Shown here in pieces: positions 27,240 through 36,719 of a DNA stretch of 64,000 nucleotides (its first letter is position 1; each line of letters opens with the position of its first letter). This DNA is from Ignavibacteria bacterium. GTDB taxonomy: Bacteria > Bacteroidota > Ignavibacteria > Kapaibacteriales > Kapaibacteriaceae. The translations under genes were made by a program, and so were the position numbers. The stretch covers positions 372,001-436,000 of the forward strand of contig JADJIQ010000004.1 of NCBI GenBank assembly GCA_016707005.1, written 5' to 3'. The notes under the pieces were generated by a model. That model saw nothing but the letters and a program-made list of their open reading frames with translations, ran no database searches and was not told the origin of the DNA.

Positions 27240-28787
27240 TTATACCTCGGACGCTTCTCTTAGCGGGAACGTGACAATAACGGTGGTTCCTTTGCCTTCC
27301 GCACTCATTGCTTCGATGGTACCGTCATGCGCATCTACGATCCACTTTACGATGGATAGACCGAGTCCGGTGCCATGGATATTCTTCGATCGTGCCTTAT
27401 CCACGCGGAAGAATCTGTCATAGATAAACGGCAATTGATCGGCCGGTATACCCATTCCGCTGTCGGCCACCACGAGACGAGCTCTCCCGTCAACAACACT
27501 GAGCTCAACGCGCACGCTTCCGTTGTCGGGTGTATACTTCACCGCATTTTCGATCACATTCAACAGTGCTTGATGCAGCCGTACACGATCTCCGGTAACG
27601 GAGATATTCGGCTCGATGTGCGTTGTAACGTCGATGCGTTTTGTCTCGGCCATCAGCATCACATCATCACAAACATCCGCCACGAGCGCGCTGAAACGGA
27701 TGGGAGCGCGATCGATGGTCACCTGACCGGTCTCAGCCCTGGAGAGTTCGAGTAGACCCTGGACAACCTGCGTCAACCGTTCCACTTCTTCCAAGCAGCT
27801 GGCAAGGGTTGCTCGATACTCATCTTCGCGCATGGGTCTGCGAAGTGCAACCTCCAATTCCCCCATGAGGATGGCAAGGGGCGTCTTGAGTTCGTGCGAT
27901 GCGTCGGATGTGAACTGACGGATCTGTGCGAATGATGTCTCCAATCGGGCGATCATGTCGTTGAGTGTCTCCGTCAATCGCGCGATCTCATCGTCAGACG
28001 GAGGCACGGGCAGACGCAGTCCAAGATTGCTCGCTGTGATCTGCCGCGCAGACCGAGTGATGACGTCCACCGGACGCAGCGACCTGCCTGCGATGAACCA
28101 GCCCATTCCAACGGAGAGGATCAGTGCAACAGGAAGGGAATACAACATGAGGGAGAACAACCGTCGCAACGTGATGTCCACCTCTGCTGCCGGATACGCA
28201 GCGGTCACGTCTGCCACATCTCCGCGCGTAAGCACCAAACGATATCGCTCGCCTCGCAGCCAGTAATACGTGTAGATGCGATCGTCTACCACAGGAGCCC
28301 CTTGTTCGGCGAACCATTGGAATGGCGGGAGACTGTCTGCAATGAGGTTATCCGATCTCCACGCAACGGCACCCTTCTTGTCCACCACCTGCATTACGTA
28401 GTTGGAGGAATTCAGGAGCATGTGTTCATAGACCGCCGACCAGACCGGGTCTTGTTCCGCCTCTGCCGAGTCTGTAGCAGCAACGGGTCCAACAAAGTCG
28501 CGGACTGATGTCTGCTGCAAAACCGAGAAGAGATCCTTTTCTCGAGTAGCACGCCGTGTCTTCTTCACCGGAACCAGGGGTTTCCTGGCCTGTGCCTGTT
28601 CCTTGCGCAATACCGCAAGCAGAGATGACCCCGCCCGGGAGAGCGAGGCGTCGAGATTTTGATACAGCTCACTGGAGACCGTAACGTAGGCGATGGCCGC
28701 AAAGGCGATCAAGGTTACGGCCACAAGAGCGCCATACATGAGGGCGAGACGGGCTCGGAGCGTGAACTTCACGTGCCGAACATACAC
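27240..28787 (-). CDS. Orphan membrane sensor histidine kinase
   Basis: This 515 aa two-component sensor has a first membrane helix (about 8-32), a periplasmic region up to about 200, a second membrane helix, a HAMP linker, a HisKA dimerisation domain with phospho-accepting His in FTSDASHELKTPL (about residue 298), and an HATPase domain with NVIENAVKYTP, DSGMGIP and GTGLGLSIV. The architecture is like CusS/BaeS-type kinases. No response regulator is adjacent, so its partner is unknown. The longest reading starts at GTG 28787; a GTG at 28772, giving a VKFTLRARL start, is equally plausible. Confidence 0.9.
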   Translation of the reverse strand: MYVRHVKFTLRARLALMYGALVAVTLIAFAAIAYVTVSSELYQNLDASLSRAGSSLLAVLRKEQAQARKPLVPVKKTRRATREKDLFSVLQQTSVRDFVGPVAATDSAEAEQDPVWSAVYEHMLLNSSNYVMQVVDKKGAVAWRSDNLIADSLPPFQWFAEQGAPVVDDRIYTYYWLRGERYRLVLTRGDVADVTAAYPAAEVDITLRRLFSLMLYSLPVALILSVGMGWFIAGRSLRPVDVITRSARQITASNLGLRLPVPPSDDEIARLTETLNDMIARLETSFAQIRQFTSDASHELKTPLAILMGELEVALRRPMREDEYRATLASCLEEVERLTQVVQGLLELSRAETGQVTIDRAPIRFSALVADVCDDVMLMAETKRIDVTTHIEPNISVTGDRVRLHQALLNVIENAVKYTPDNGSVRVELSVVDGRARLVVADSGMGIPADQLPFIYDRFFRVDKARSKNIHGTGLGLSIVKWIVDAHDGTIEAMSAEGKGTTVIVTFPLREASEV

Positions 28788-28815
28788 ACAGAGCGCGTGA
28801 CGGCGCTCAGGATTC

Positions 28816-28823
28816 TATCTTTG
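28816..28823 (+). promoter_or_regulatory. -7 box (TATCTTTG) for murI
   Basis: TATCTTTG matches TAnnTTTG and ends 5 bases before the murI ATG at 28829, predicting a leaderless or nearly leaderless transcript for the murI-holA group. Confidence 0.6.
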
Positions 28824-28828
28824 CCGTT

Positions 28829-29659
28829 ATGCCAACCGACCCACGACCCATTGGCGTCTTCGACTCCGGCATCGGAGGTCTAAGCGTTCTCAAACATCTG
28901 GCCCGACTTCTTCCGCAGGAGACCTTTGTCTATCTCGGCGATACGGCCCGTGTTCCCTACGGAAACAAGTCGGCCGAAACGGTCAGGCTCTACTCCTCCC
29001 AATGCGCCGCCTTCCTCCTCACACATAATGTGAAGATGATCGTTGTTGCATGTAATACAGCATCGGCTCTTGCACTCGATACGTTGCGAGCATCGCTGAG
29101 CATCCCGGTGGTTGGCGTGATCGAACCGGCTGCTCGCCAAGCTGTGTCTCGCACAAGGAACGGTCATATCGGTGTGATCGGCACACGCGCCACAGTCGCA
29201 TCGGATAGTTATGCACGATGCATCGAACGGTATGCAGAGGGAAGGACGCTGCATGTCCACAGCAGGCCGTGTCCACTTTTTGTTCCGTTGGTCGAAGAAG
29301 GATGGCTTGATTCTCCGGCAACACGTCTCATTGCAGAAGAGTACCTCCGTCCACTCGTTGCCAATGGCATCGATACGCTTGTGCTCGGCTGCACACATTA
29401 TCCGTTGCTTGGTCCGGTACTCTCGTCTATTCTCCCCGGCGTAGAACTCATTGACTGCGGAGAATGTGCAGCGATCGATGCGCAGCGTTTGATCTCTGCC
29501 GAACCGCAAGAGCTCTTGCACATGCCACTGATCTCCCTCTACGTGACCGATCACACGCCGGCCTTCACCATGCTTGCACGTCAGTTCCTTGGCATGCCGG
29601 TGGACGAACCGGTCCGCGTCAACGTTGAACATCTCGCACTCTCTTCCGACATCCGATGA
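28829..29659 (+). CDS. murI: Glutamate racemase
   Basis: Makes D-glutamate for peptidoglycan by a two-cysteine mechanism. The two catalytic Cys are seen in VVACNTASAL (about residue 75) and LGCTHYPLL (about 187). The N-terminal FDSGIGGLSVL block (about 11-21) and the GDTARVPYG block are both typical. At 276 aa it has normal length. It is first in a chain of ATGA-overlapping genes with two ABC permeases and holA. Confidence 0.96.
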   Translation: MPTDPRPIGVFDSGIGGLSVLKHLARLLPQETFVYLGDTARVPYGNKSAETVRLYSSQCAAFLLTHNVKMIVVACNTASALALDTLRASLSIPVVGVIEPAARQAVSRTRNGHIGVIGTRATVASDSYARCIERYAEGRTLHVHSRPCPLFVPLVEEGWLDSPATRLIAEEYLRPLVANGIDTLVLGCTHYPLLGPVLSSILPGVELIDCGECAAIDAQRLISAEPQELLHMPLISLYVTDHTPAFTMLARQFLGMPVDEPVRVNVEHLALSSDIR

Positions 29660-30576
29660 TCACCTACCTCCTTCGCAAGATCCTCTACACACTCCTGGTT
29701 CTAACGGGTGTGGTGGTGGTGACGTTCTTCATTCGGCCGCCGGGCGACCCTGCCCGTGTCCTGCTTGGACAGCGCGCAGATTCAGCATCTGTTGCGGCGA
29801 TGCGTGAGCAGTTGGGACTTGATAAGCCCCTTCCAATCCAGATCGGGACATATATGGTCAATCTCGTTCAGGGTGACCTTGGACGATCGATCGCAACGAA
29901 CAGATCTGTGACTGAAACGATCATTGAACGACTTCCGGCAACGGCACTTTTAGCGCTTACATCGATCGCTATCGCCACGGTGTTGGGGATCCTTCTTGGG
30001 GTGATCGCTGCCTGGCGACCCAACACGTGGATCGATACGCTTACGATGTCCACCTCCCTGCTTGGGATATCCTTACCGGCTTTTGTTGTTGGTCTGCTCT
30101 TTGTCCTCTTCTTCGGTGTAGTCCTCGAGTGGTTCCCTAACAGCGGCTACGTGGACCGAGGGCCCGAGTTCTTGGTCTTGCCGATGGTGACTCTTGCCAT
30201 CCGTCCCCTCTCCATCATCGCTCGAGTCACACGATCCAGTATGCTCGACGTGTTGGGTCAGGACTATGTTCGAACCGCTCGTGCCAAGGGGCTTTCCAGT
30301 CGCACGGTTTTTCTCAAACATGCACTGCGCAATGCATTGAATCCTGTTGTGACCACGGTGAGTGCCTGGTTTGCCGGACTTCTGGCGGGTACGTACTTCA
30401 TTGAGTTCATCTTCAATTGGCCGGGCATTGGCCTTGCAGCGTTTAATGCGATCGAGAAGCTCGACTATCCGATGATCCAAGGCACGGTGTTGTTTACTGC
30501 CGTGGTCTTCGTTGCCGTGAATACGTTGGCCGATCTTGTTTATGGTTTCATCGATCCGAAGGTGCGCCTCTCATGA
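29656..30576 (+). CDS. Oligopeptide-type ABC transporter permease (DppB/OppB family)
   Basis: Inner membrane permease of 306 aa with about six membrane segments and the EAA-loop region (VRTARAKGLSSRTVFLKHALRNAL, here around residues 215-238) that contacts the ATPase. It starts like DppB (MITYLLRKILYTLLVL). It pairs with the next permease, but no substrate-binding protein or ATPase gene is nearby, so the rest of the importer must be elsewhere and the substrate is unknown. Start and stop overlap the neighbours by 4 bases. Confidence 0.92.
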   Translation: MITYLLRKILYTLLVLTGVVVVTFFIRPPGDPARVLLGQRADSASVAAMREQLGLDKPLPIQIGTYMVNLVQGDLGRSIATNRSVTETIIERLPATALLALTSIAIATVLGILLGVIAAWRPNTWIDTLTMSTSLLGISLPAFVVGLLFVLFFGVVLEWFPNSGYVDRGPEFLVLPMVTLAIRPLSIIARVTRSSMLDVLGQDYVRTARAKGLSSRTVFLKHALRNALNPVVTTVSAWFAGLLAGTYFIEFIFNWPGIGLAAFNAIEKLDYPMIQGTVLFTAVVFVAVNTLADLVYGFIDPKVRLS

Positions 30577-31619
30577 GTATCTCAACAGGCGAAAGCCCGA
30601 GTCGTCTGGCATGGCGCCGGCTTCGCAAGAACCGCGGAGCTGTGATCGGCATGATCGTCCTTGGCATCATGGTCATCATGGCCATCTTTGCGCCATTCGT
30701 TACACCCTTCGATCCATCTACGCAGATCCTCGAATACAGTGTGAAGCCTGCGGGCTTCCGCGGCAAGGTGATCTTCAAACGGAACCTGGCAGATGCAGAT
30801 GTTCCGTCTATCATTGCAGTGTCCTCGTATAAAGAGGTGGGAGACTCCGTCTACTATCAAGACCCAGCAGGAGAACCCTATCGCGTGGCTCGCAGCACGC
30901 TGATCGGCACAGAACCACACGAATATTACGATGAGCCGCTGTTCCTCCTAGGTACTGATCGTTTCGGTCGAGACCTCTTTACACGTTTGGTTTACGGCAT
31001 GCGTGTCTCTCTCAGCGTTGGACTCATCTCAGAGTCCATTGCTCTTGCTATTGGCATCATTCTTGGAGCATTGGCCGGCTACTTCCGTGGCTGGGCAGAT
31101 GACGGCATCATGTGGCTGGTGAATGTTGTATGGTCGTTCCCAACCATTCTCCTCGTTGTTGCATTCAGTGTGATCCTTGGCAAGGGATACTGGCAAACCT
31201 TTGTTGCCATCGGCATTTCGTCGTGGGTAGACATCGCCCGCATCGTGCGTGGTCAGTTCTTCTCCATCCGCGAACAAGAGTATGTAGAGGCAACACGAGC
31301 TCTTGGGTATGGCCACATCCGCACCATCTTCCGTCACATGCTCCCCAATGCAGCCGGACCGATCATCGTTCTCTCAACAGCCGGATTCGCAACGGCCATC
31401 ATTGCAGAAGCTTCTCTCAGTTTCATTGGATTGGGTGTTCAGCCCCCTACACCTTCGTGGGGACAGATGATCAAGGACGGCTACGGCTACATCGCTCTGG
31501 GCACGAACTGGGGGATGACGTTGTTCCCGAGTCTTGCAATGGCCATTGGTGTGCTGGTCCTGAACGTCTTTGGTGACGGACTCCGTGATGCCCTTGATCC
31601 TAAGACGTCGCAGCGATGA
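30573..31619 (+). CDS. Oligopeptide-type ABC transporter permease (DppC/OppC family)
   Basis: This 348 aa protein is the partner of the preceding permease. It has the OppC N-terminal layout (RLRKNRGAVIGMIVL helix), a periplasmic insert (about 45-130) longer than in many DppC, then the permease core with GTDRFGRDLFTRLVYG and the EAA loop (VEATRALGYGHIRTIFRHMLPN). It ends with IGLGVQPPTPSWG, typical of the family. Overlaps of 4 bases on both sides imply coupled translation. Confidence 0.92.
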   Translation: MSISTGESPSRLAWRRLRKNRGAVIGMIVLGIMVIMAIFAPFVTPFDPSTQILEYSVKPAGFRGKVIFKRNLADADVPSIIAVSSYKEVGDSVYYQDPAGEPYRVARSTLIGTEPHEYYDEPLFLLGTDRFGRDLFTRLVYGMRVSLSVGLISESIALAIGIILGALAGYFRGWADDGIMWLVNVVWSFPTILLVVAFSVILGKGYWQTFVAIGISSWVDIARIVRGQFFSIREQEYVEATRALGYGHIRTIFRHMLPNAAGPIIVLSTAGFATAIIAEASLSFIGLGVQPPTPSWGQMIKDGYGYIALGTNWGMTLFPSLAMAIGVLVLNVFGDGLRDALDPKTSQR

Positions 31620-32677
31620 TCGATTCCATTCTCAAAAGCGGATCGTTTCCGCCCGTGCTCTTGCTCTTTGGTGAGGAGGACCTCCTTGTTGAAGAAGATG
31701 CGCAGAGACTTTTCGATGCAGCCTCTGCACTGGACACCACAGGGATGAACTGCGATGTTCTTGATGGTGAGGGGATGACGTTGGATGCGGTACTCTCTAT
31801 TGCACGTTCGTTTCCGATGATGTCGGAGCGACGGGTGGTGTGGGTGCGCAGAGCAGACAAGCTCTCGGCGTCGAAGGGGCGGAAGGGGTCTGATCCGATG
31901 CAGCAATACCTTGACGCACCATCGACCACAACATTCCTCCTGTTGACCGCCGCACTTCCGTCGGCCGACGGAATAAGTGCCGCTCTTACGAAGAATGCGG
32001 CCACAGCAAAACGCAAGATCTCCGCACTCAAGTATCCGTTCAATCTCCTCCTTACGAACGTCTCATACGGCGAGTACCCTCGTTTGAAAGAGTCGCAGGT
32101 TGGATCGTGGTTGAAGAAGCGAGCTACTATGCTTGGCATCAGCCTTCCACAGGGTGCACCGGAACTCCTCATTGCTAAGCTCGGCACCTCATTGCGTGAC
32201 CTGTCGATGGAGATGGAAAAACTGACCGTCTATCTTGGCGATCGTACGGAGGCCACCTCCGATGACATCTTGGCCATCGTTGGAAGTTCGCGCGAGTTCA
32301 ACGTCTTCGAACTTCAGGACGCCATCGGCAAGGCAGATGCTGCACGGGCGATGACCATTGCAACCAAGATGATGGAGACCGACAGGAATGAAATGCTCAT
32401 CATCAGCATGGTGACAAGGTATTTTACCTCACTGTTTCGGCTCATTGACCTGCGTGGTGTGACAGACCGTGGCGAGATCGCACGCACGGCAGGGATTCCA
32501 CCGTTCAAGATCGGCGATGCCTTTGACGCCCTAGACAGGTTGGGTCCCGGACGTATAGAACGAGGCCTAGGGATCCTCCGGTCCGCCGAAGCAACCCTGA
32601 AATCGACCTCCACAGAACCCCTTGTGGTCCTTCAATCCATGATCGCCCGCATGCTCGCATCTCCGACGTCGCGATAA
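31616..32677 (+). CDS. holA: DNA polymerase III delta subunit
   Basis: HolA is the clamp-loader subunit that opens the beta clamp. It is 353 aa, starting with the family's PVLLLFGEEDLLVEE segment, with a central lid-type region and a C-terminal collar domain (about 220-350, with FELQDAIGKADAARAM and LRSAEATLKSTS). Length and order of conserved segments match HolA. It is the last gene in the murI chain. Confidence 0.88.
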   Translation: MIDSILKSGSFPPVLLLFGEEDLLVEEDAQRLFDAASALDTTGMNCDVLDGEGMTLDAVLSIARSFPMMSERRVVWVRRADKLSASKGRKGSDPMQQYLDAPSTTTFLLLTAALPSADGISAALTKNAATAKRKISALKYPFNLLLTNVSYGEYPRLKESQVGSWLKKRATMLGISLPQGAPELLIAKLGTSLRDLSMEMEKLTVYLGDRTEATSDDILAIVGSSREFNVFELQDAIGKADAARAMTIATKMMETDRNEMLIISMVTRYFTSLFRLIDLRGVTDRGEIARTAGIPPFKIGDAFDALDRLGPGRIERGLGILRSAEATLKSTSTEPLVVLQSMIARMLASPTSR

Positions 32678-32682
32678 GGGGC

Positions 32683-32690
32683 TATCTTTG
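32683..32690 (+). promoter_or_regulatory. -7 box (TATCTTTG) in the 20 base holA/NTF2 gap
   Basis: TATCTTTG, the same octamer as before murI, ends 7 bases before the ATG at 32698. It would start a separate near-leaderless transcript for the NTF2-like, PHP and ribH genes. Confidence 0.55.
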
Positions 32691-32697
32691 CCTCCGC

Positions 32698-33063
32698 ATG
32701 ACCACACAACAACTACGAACACCTGAACAATGTGCTCAGGAACAGCTGGACGCGTATAATGCTCGAGATATCGAGCGCTTCGCCTCTGTCTATGCCGACG
32801 ATATTCAATGCATCGATCTCGCTACCGGCACCATTTTCTGTAACGGCCGTCAGTCTCTTCTCGATCGATACGGTCCGATGTTCGCTGAACATCCTGACCT
32901 TCATTGCAGACTTGTGAGCCGCGTCGTCTGCCCGCCCTTCGTCTTCGATGAAGAGGACGTTACAGGTATTCGCCCCGGTTCTTCCCTTCATGCCGTTGCA
33001 ACCTATGAATGCAAGAATGGCCTGATCACGCGCGCATGGTTTGTTCGGGAGGACGCTGCGTGA
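32698..33063 (+). CDS. NTF2/SnoaL-like small protein
   Basis: This 121 aa protein has the cone-shaped NTF2-like fold signature: an N-terminal helix with QEQLDAYNARDIERFASVYADDI, then alternating strands ending in RAWFVRED. Members range from isomerases to binding proteins, so no reaction can be given. The stop overlaps the next GTG (GTGA), coupling it to the PHP gene. Confidence 0.8.
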   Translation: MTTQQLRTPEQCAQEQLDAYNARDIERFASVYADDIQCIDLATGTIFCNGRQSLLDRYGPMFAEHPDLHCRLVSRVVCPPFVFDEEDVTGIRPGSSLHAVATYECKNGLITRAWFVREDAA

Positions 33064-33911
33064 CCGACCCATCCTTGATCGGCGATCTGCATTCTCATAC
33101 CAATCGCTCTGACGGACTTCTTACGCCTCACGAACTTGTTGTGAAGGCCGAACAGGCCGGAATGGTGGCACTTGCCATCACAGATCACGACAACATGGAT
33201 GCGTTCCGGATGTTGCGTGCAGACGGATACAATGGCCCACTCCATCTTGTAGAAGGCATTGAGATCTCATGTTTCGAAGCCGGACGTGAGGTTCACCTGC
33301 TTGCCTATTATCTCGACCCAGATAACGAAGAGATCCAGAAATACGAGGCGTTCTTCCGCGAGGACCGGGAACGGCGTGCTCGCGAGATGGTAGACCGCCT
33401 CAAGGTTGCCCGTGTAAACATCTCGTTCGACGAAGTGGCAGAGTCCGCCGGCAAGGCGCCCATCGGTCGTCCGCACGTTGCCGACGTCCTCGTCAAACGC
33501 AACATTGTGTCCTCTATCCAAGCAGCCTTTGATGCCTACCTCGATGTTGGCAAACCCGGCTACGTTTCAAAAAGCCCCTTCCCTGTCTCGGAGGCAGTAC
33601 AAATGGTCCATCGGGCAGGGGGCATCACATCGGTAGCACATCCCGGCAGACATTATGCAGACCCGAGGTCCTTCCTGACCTTGGTAGCAACGGGGATCGA
33701 TGGTATCGAAGTCTATCACCCGTCCCATTGGTACGTTACGAGGGAATTCTATCGCGTACTCTCGGAGCAACATGGACTTCTCATCACGGGTGGCTCTGAT
33801 TTCCACGGATCACGCGACTATGATGAACGCAACTTTGGCGCATTTGGAATAACGGCCGACCATCTCGACAACATTCAAACGCGTGTTGTACGCATCCGCA
33901 GAGGGAGTTAA
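33060..33911 (+). CDS. PHP-domain metal-dependent phosphoesterase
   Basis: A PHP phosphoesterase of 283 aa in the YciV/TrpH group. Metal-binding motifs are DLHSHTNRSDG (residues about 7-17), ITDHDN (about 38-43), the Glu in VEGIEISC, a later His in HPGRHYADP and the final GGSDFHG. Family members hydrolyse 3'-phosphorylated nucleotides or RNA 5' ends. I chose GTG at 33060 because it overlaps the previous stop and leads directly into the first motif. ribH follows after 2 bases. Confidence 0.9.
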   Translation: MTDPSLIGDLHSHTNRSDGLLTPHELVVKAEQAGMVALAITDHDNMDAFRMLRADGYNGPLHLVEGIEISCFEAGREVHLLAYYLDPDNEEIQKYEAFFREDRERRAREMVDRLKVARVNISFDEVAESAGKAPIGRPHVADVLVKRNIVSSIQAAFDAYLDVGKPGYVSKSPFPVSEAVQMVHRAGGITSVAHPGRHYADPRSFLTLVATGIDGIEVYHPSHWYVTREFYRVLSEQHGLLITGGSDFHGSRDYDERNFGAFGITADHLDNIQTRVVRIRRGS

Positions 33912-33913
33912 CG

Positions 33914-34411
33914 ATGGCCAGTACATCCTCTTCCAGTCCCTTGCCGGAAACATCACCAAGCGGAGCCGGACGTAGAATTGGCATCGTTGCGGCACGGTGG
34001 CACGGGATCATTGTAGACGCACTTTTAGATGGGGCCGTACAGACGCTTCGCAGTGCAGGCGTCCGCGACCAGGACGTGGTGATCGTGCGTTGTCCGGGCA
34101 GCTACGAGATCCCTGTCTGCGTCAAGGCCATTGCTATGGAGCAGCGTGTAGATGCGGTGATAGCTCTTGGCGTTGTGATCCGTGGCGACACAGCCCATTT
34201 TGAGTACGTATCCTCACCTGTTGCACATAGTCTAATGGATATCGCCGTTGAGACCGGCGTTCCGTGTTTGTTTGGGGTGCTCACAACAGACACCGTGGAG
34301 CAGGCCGAAGCACGTGCCGGCGGCGTTCATGGCAATAAAGGGTCGGAAGCTGCCGTCGGAGCACTGGAAATGGCCGACGTTATGGAACGGCTTCGCAGCG
34401 AAAAACCCTAA
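33914..34411 (+). CDS. ribH: 6,7-dimethyl-8-ribityllumazine synthase
   Basis: Penultimate riboflavin enzyme, condensing a ribityl-aminopyrimidine with dihydroxybutanone phosphate; usually a 60-mer or pentamer. It is 165 aa with typical segments GIVAARWHG (about 24-32), PGSYEIPV (about 61-68), LGVVIRGDTAHFEYV (about 85-99, including the catalytic His) and LTTDTVEQAEARAGG (about 125-139). The first 20 residues are a Ser/Pro-rich extension. AGGGAG lies 7 bases before the ATG. It is distant from ribD at the window start. Confidence 0.96.
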   Translation: MASTSSSSPLPETSPSGAGRRIGIVAARWHGIIVDALLDGAVQTLRSAGVRDQDVVIVRCPGSYEIPVCVKAIAMEQRVDAVIALGVVIRGDTAHFEYVSSPVAHSLMDIAVETGVPCLFGVLTTDTVEQAEARAGGVHGNKGSEAAVGALEMADVMERLRSEKP

Positions 34412-34471
34412 AACTCCGGCAGTAACGTTCCCCTACGGGACGTACCGATCGTTCAACACAGACCAGACCCT

Positions 34472-36709
34472 ATGCACCGCATTCTCAGCCTTGCGATCAT
34501 CTGTATCCTCGGAAGCCTTGGCTTGCTGGCACAGTCCATTCAATTGTCGAACTGGCGCACGATGTCATCCCTGCGAACAGTGCGTGATGCAGACATCGAC
34601 TTGCGCGGTAGGATCTGGGCTGCTACATCTGGGGGTGTAATGGTGATCGATCGCACCGATGGCAGCATTGAAGAATATCGCAACGTGGATGCATTACAAA
34701 CTCTTGATTGTACATCCTTGATGTGCGACCTCGTAGCGAATGTAACCTACGTTGGAGGGAGTGACGGTTCATTGGACATCGCTGATACCATTGGGACGTG
34801 GACCAATGTTTCCGACATCCGTCGGGCAACTCAATACACACGCCGTCGGATCAACGACTTCAGCAAGCGCGGCGATACGTTGTTCATTGCCACAGATTTT
34901 GGGATCGTTCTCTATAACACCAAGAACTCCACCTTTATCGAGACTGTAGACCGCATCGGCGATCTGCAGGAGAAGACGCGCGTGAGCAGTCTCTGCATCC
35001 TGCGCGATACGCTTTGGGCATCAACGGATTCAGGTGTTGCTGTTGCACCGCTTAACGTAGAAACGTTGCGTCTCCCGAGTGTATGGACAGTGCTCGATAC
35101 TACATCGGGTCTGCCGGCGATCCGAGTGAACTTCATTCGTTCCAACGGAAACACTGTTGCTGCATCCACAGACTATGCTGCCGTGGAATGGAAGAACGGC
35201 AGATTCGAAATGCGCATCGGTACGCCGCAGGTGATCACAGGCTTGACCTTTACAACGGACAGACTTGCCATCAACACAGCCTCAGAGATCCGAACGATGA
35301 ATGGCCCCCTATCCGTCACCTGGCCGGGTGAGTTATTGGGTCACGTATGGCCACGATCCGGAAGTGAAGAGCTCCTCCTTGTCTTTGTGCGAGATCGTGC
35401 GTTGGGCTACGTTGAGAATAACGTTGTTACAATGTTCAATGTGAACTCCCCGATCTCCAATCAGTTTGCCCACATCAATGTAGATACCCGTGGCGGAATA
35501 TGGGTAGCAACGGAAGTGGATCCTCCACGGACCGGTCAAGGCGTGAGTTACTTTGACGGAACGGATTGGATCAACATTAACACGAGTACTCAGCCCCTTC
35601 TCAGATCGAATGCCTGCTATCGTGTTTCATCATTGCCGGACGGATCTACGTGGGTAGGAACGTGGGGCGGAGGAACGCTGCGTTGCACACCTACCGATAC
35701 CGGAGTGGTCTACGAAAGGTTCGATCAAAACAACTCCACACTTGCCGGGATCCCCGCCGATCCCAACTATGTGCTTGTTGCAGAAGTAGCGCAGGATAGA
35801 TCGGGGCGTACATGGATGTTGAATGAGCAGACCGCTGACCGGATCCTCTCGAAGTTCGATGACGGTGTATGGGCATGGTCGCCGAATTGCAGTGATCCTC
35901 GCAGCAACATCTTCAGAACGGTTGCCATCGACCTCACGGGTACTGTTTGGGCCGGAAGCCCAACCGGCAGCGGCGTTGTTGCGTACAATGACAGGTACAC
36001 ACCCGCCACCGATGATGATCTGTGCAACGTGGTCCGCACGAGCAATACGCAGCTGCCGGATAATGCTGTGAGCTGCATCCGATCCGACAGATCAGGGGCG
36101 ATCTGGATCGGCACATCGAAAGGTGTTGCGGTGATCTCCTCGCCAAGCACACTCTCAAACACGAGTGTTCCATTTGTGCGCCGCATCTCAGCCTTAACAA
36201 ACGCCGTTGTGACCGATATCCATGTTGATGCCCTAAACTACAAGTGGATCGCTACCACCGGCGGTGTGTTCGTCCTGAATGAAGATGGTACCGAAGTGAT
36301 CTCCACCATCACAAAATCAAACACGCCATTACTTGATGACAACATTCGCACCGTTGCGGTGGATGAGACATCCGGACTGGCATACTTCGGCACAACCAAT
36401 GGTTGCAGCGTAGCTCAGACATCTTCAATGCGTCCACTCGACGACTTCAACATCCGCTGTTATCCACAGCCGTTCGCTCCAACAAAGGATGTTCAGGTTG
36501 TGATCGATGGACTTGCTCCCGACGCCGATATCCGCATCATCACCAGCGGCGGCATTCTTGTCTCGGCGATTCAATCTCGCGGACGTCAAGCACTTTGGGA
36601 TGGCAAGGATGTGAACGGCAATCTCGTCCCCCCGGGCGTCTACCTCGTAAGTGCAAAGAGCGCTGGCACCAACACCTCAGCTGTTGGCAAGATCGCCGTC
36701 ACTCGATAA
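34472..36709 (+). CDS. porZ: PorZ-like T9SS beta-propeller protein
   Basis: This 745 aa protein has a signal peptide (1-20), then NWRTMSSLRTVRDADIDLRGRIWAATSGGV, matching the start of the PorZ family. Two groups of propeller blades of the two-component-regulator-propeller type follow (repeats such as GRIWAATSGGV, GGIWVATE, GAIWIGTSKGV). The C-terminus (about 655-745) resembles FlgD-Ig/T9SS CTD, with ALWDGKDVNGNLVPPGVYLV. In Porphyromonas, PorZ sits in the cell-surface attachment complex with PorU and binds A-LPS. The call rests on domain order and length; a generic T9SS cargo is the alternative. Confidence 0.72.
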   Translation: MHRILSLAIICILGSLGLLAQSIQLSNWRTMSSLRTVRDADIDLRGRIWAATSGGVMVIDRTDGSIEEYRNVDALQTLDCTSLMCDLVANVTYVGGSDGSLDIADTIGTWTNVSDIRRATQYTRRRINDFSKRGDTLFIATDFGIVLYNTKNSTFIETVDRIGDLQEKTRVSSLCILRDTLWASTDSGVAVAPLNVETLRLPSVWTVLDTTSGLPAIRVNFIRSNGNTVAASTDYAAVEWKNGRFEMRIGTPQVITGLTFTTDRLAINTASEIRTMNGPLSVTWPGELLGHVWPRSGSEELLLVFVRDRALGYVENNVVTMFNVNSPISNQFAHINVDTRGGIWVATEVDPPRTGQGVSYFDGTDWININTSTQPLLRSNACYRVSSLPDGSTWVGTWGGGTLRCTPTDTGVVYERFDQNNSTLAGIPADPNYVLVAEVAQDRSGRTWMLNEQTADRILSKFDDGVWAWSPNCSDPRSNIFRTVAIDLTGTVWAGSPTGSGVVAYNDRYTPATDDDLCNVVRTSNTQLPDNAVSCIRSDRSGAIWIGTSKGVAVISSPSTLSNTSVPFVRRISALTNAVVTDIHVDALNYKWIATTGGVFVLNEDGTEVISTITKSNTPLLDDNIRTVAVDETSGLAYFGTTNGCSVAQTSSMRPLDDFNIRCYPQPFAPTKDVQVVIDGLAPDADIRIITSGGILVSAIQSRGRQALWDGKDVNGNLVPPGVYLVSAKSAGTNTSAVGKIAVTR

Positions 36710-36719
36710 GGGGCTTGCC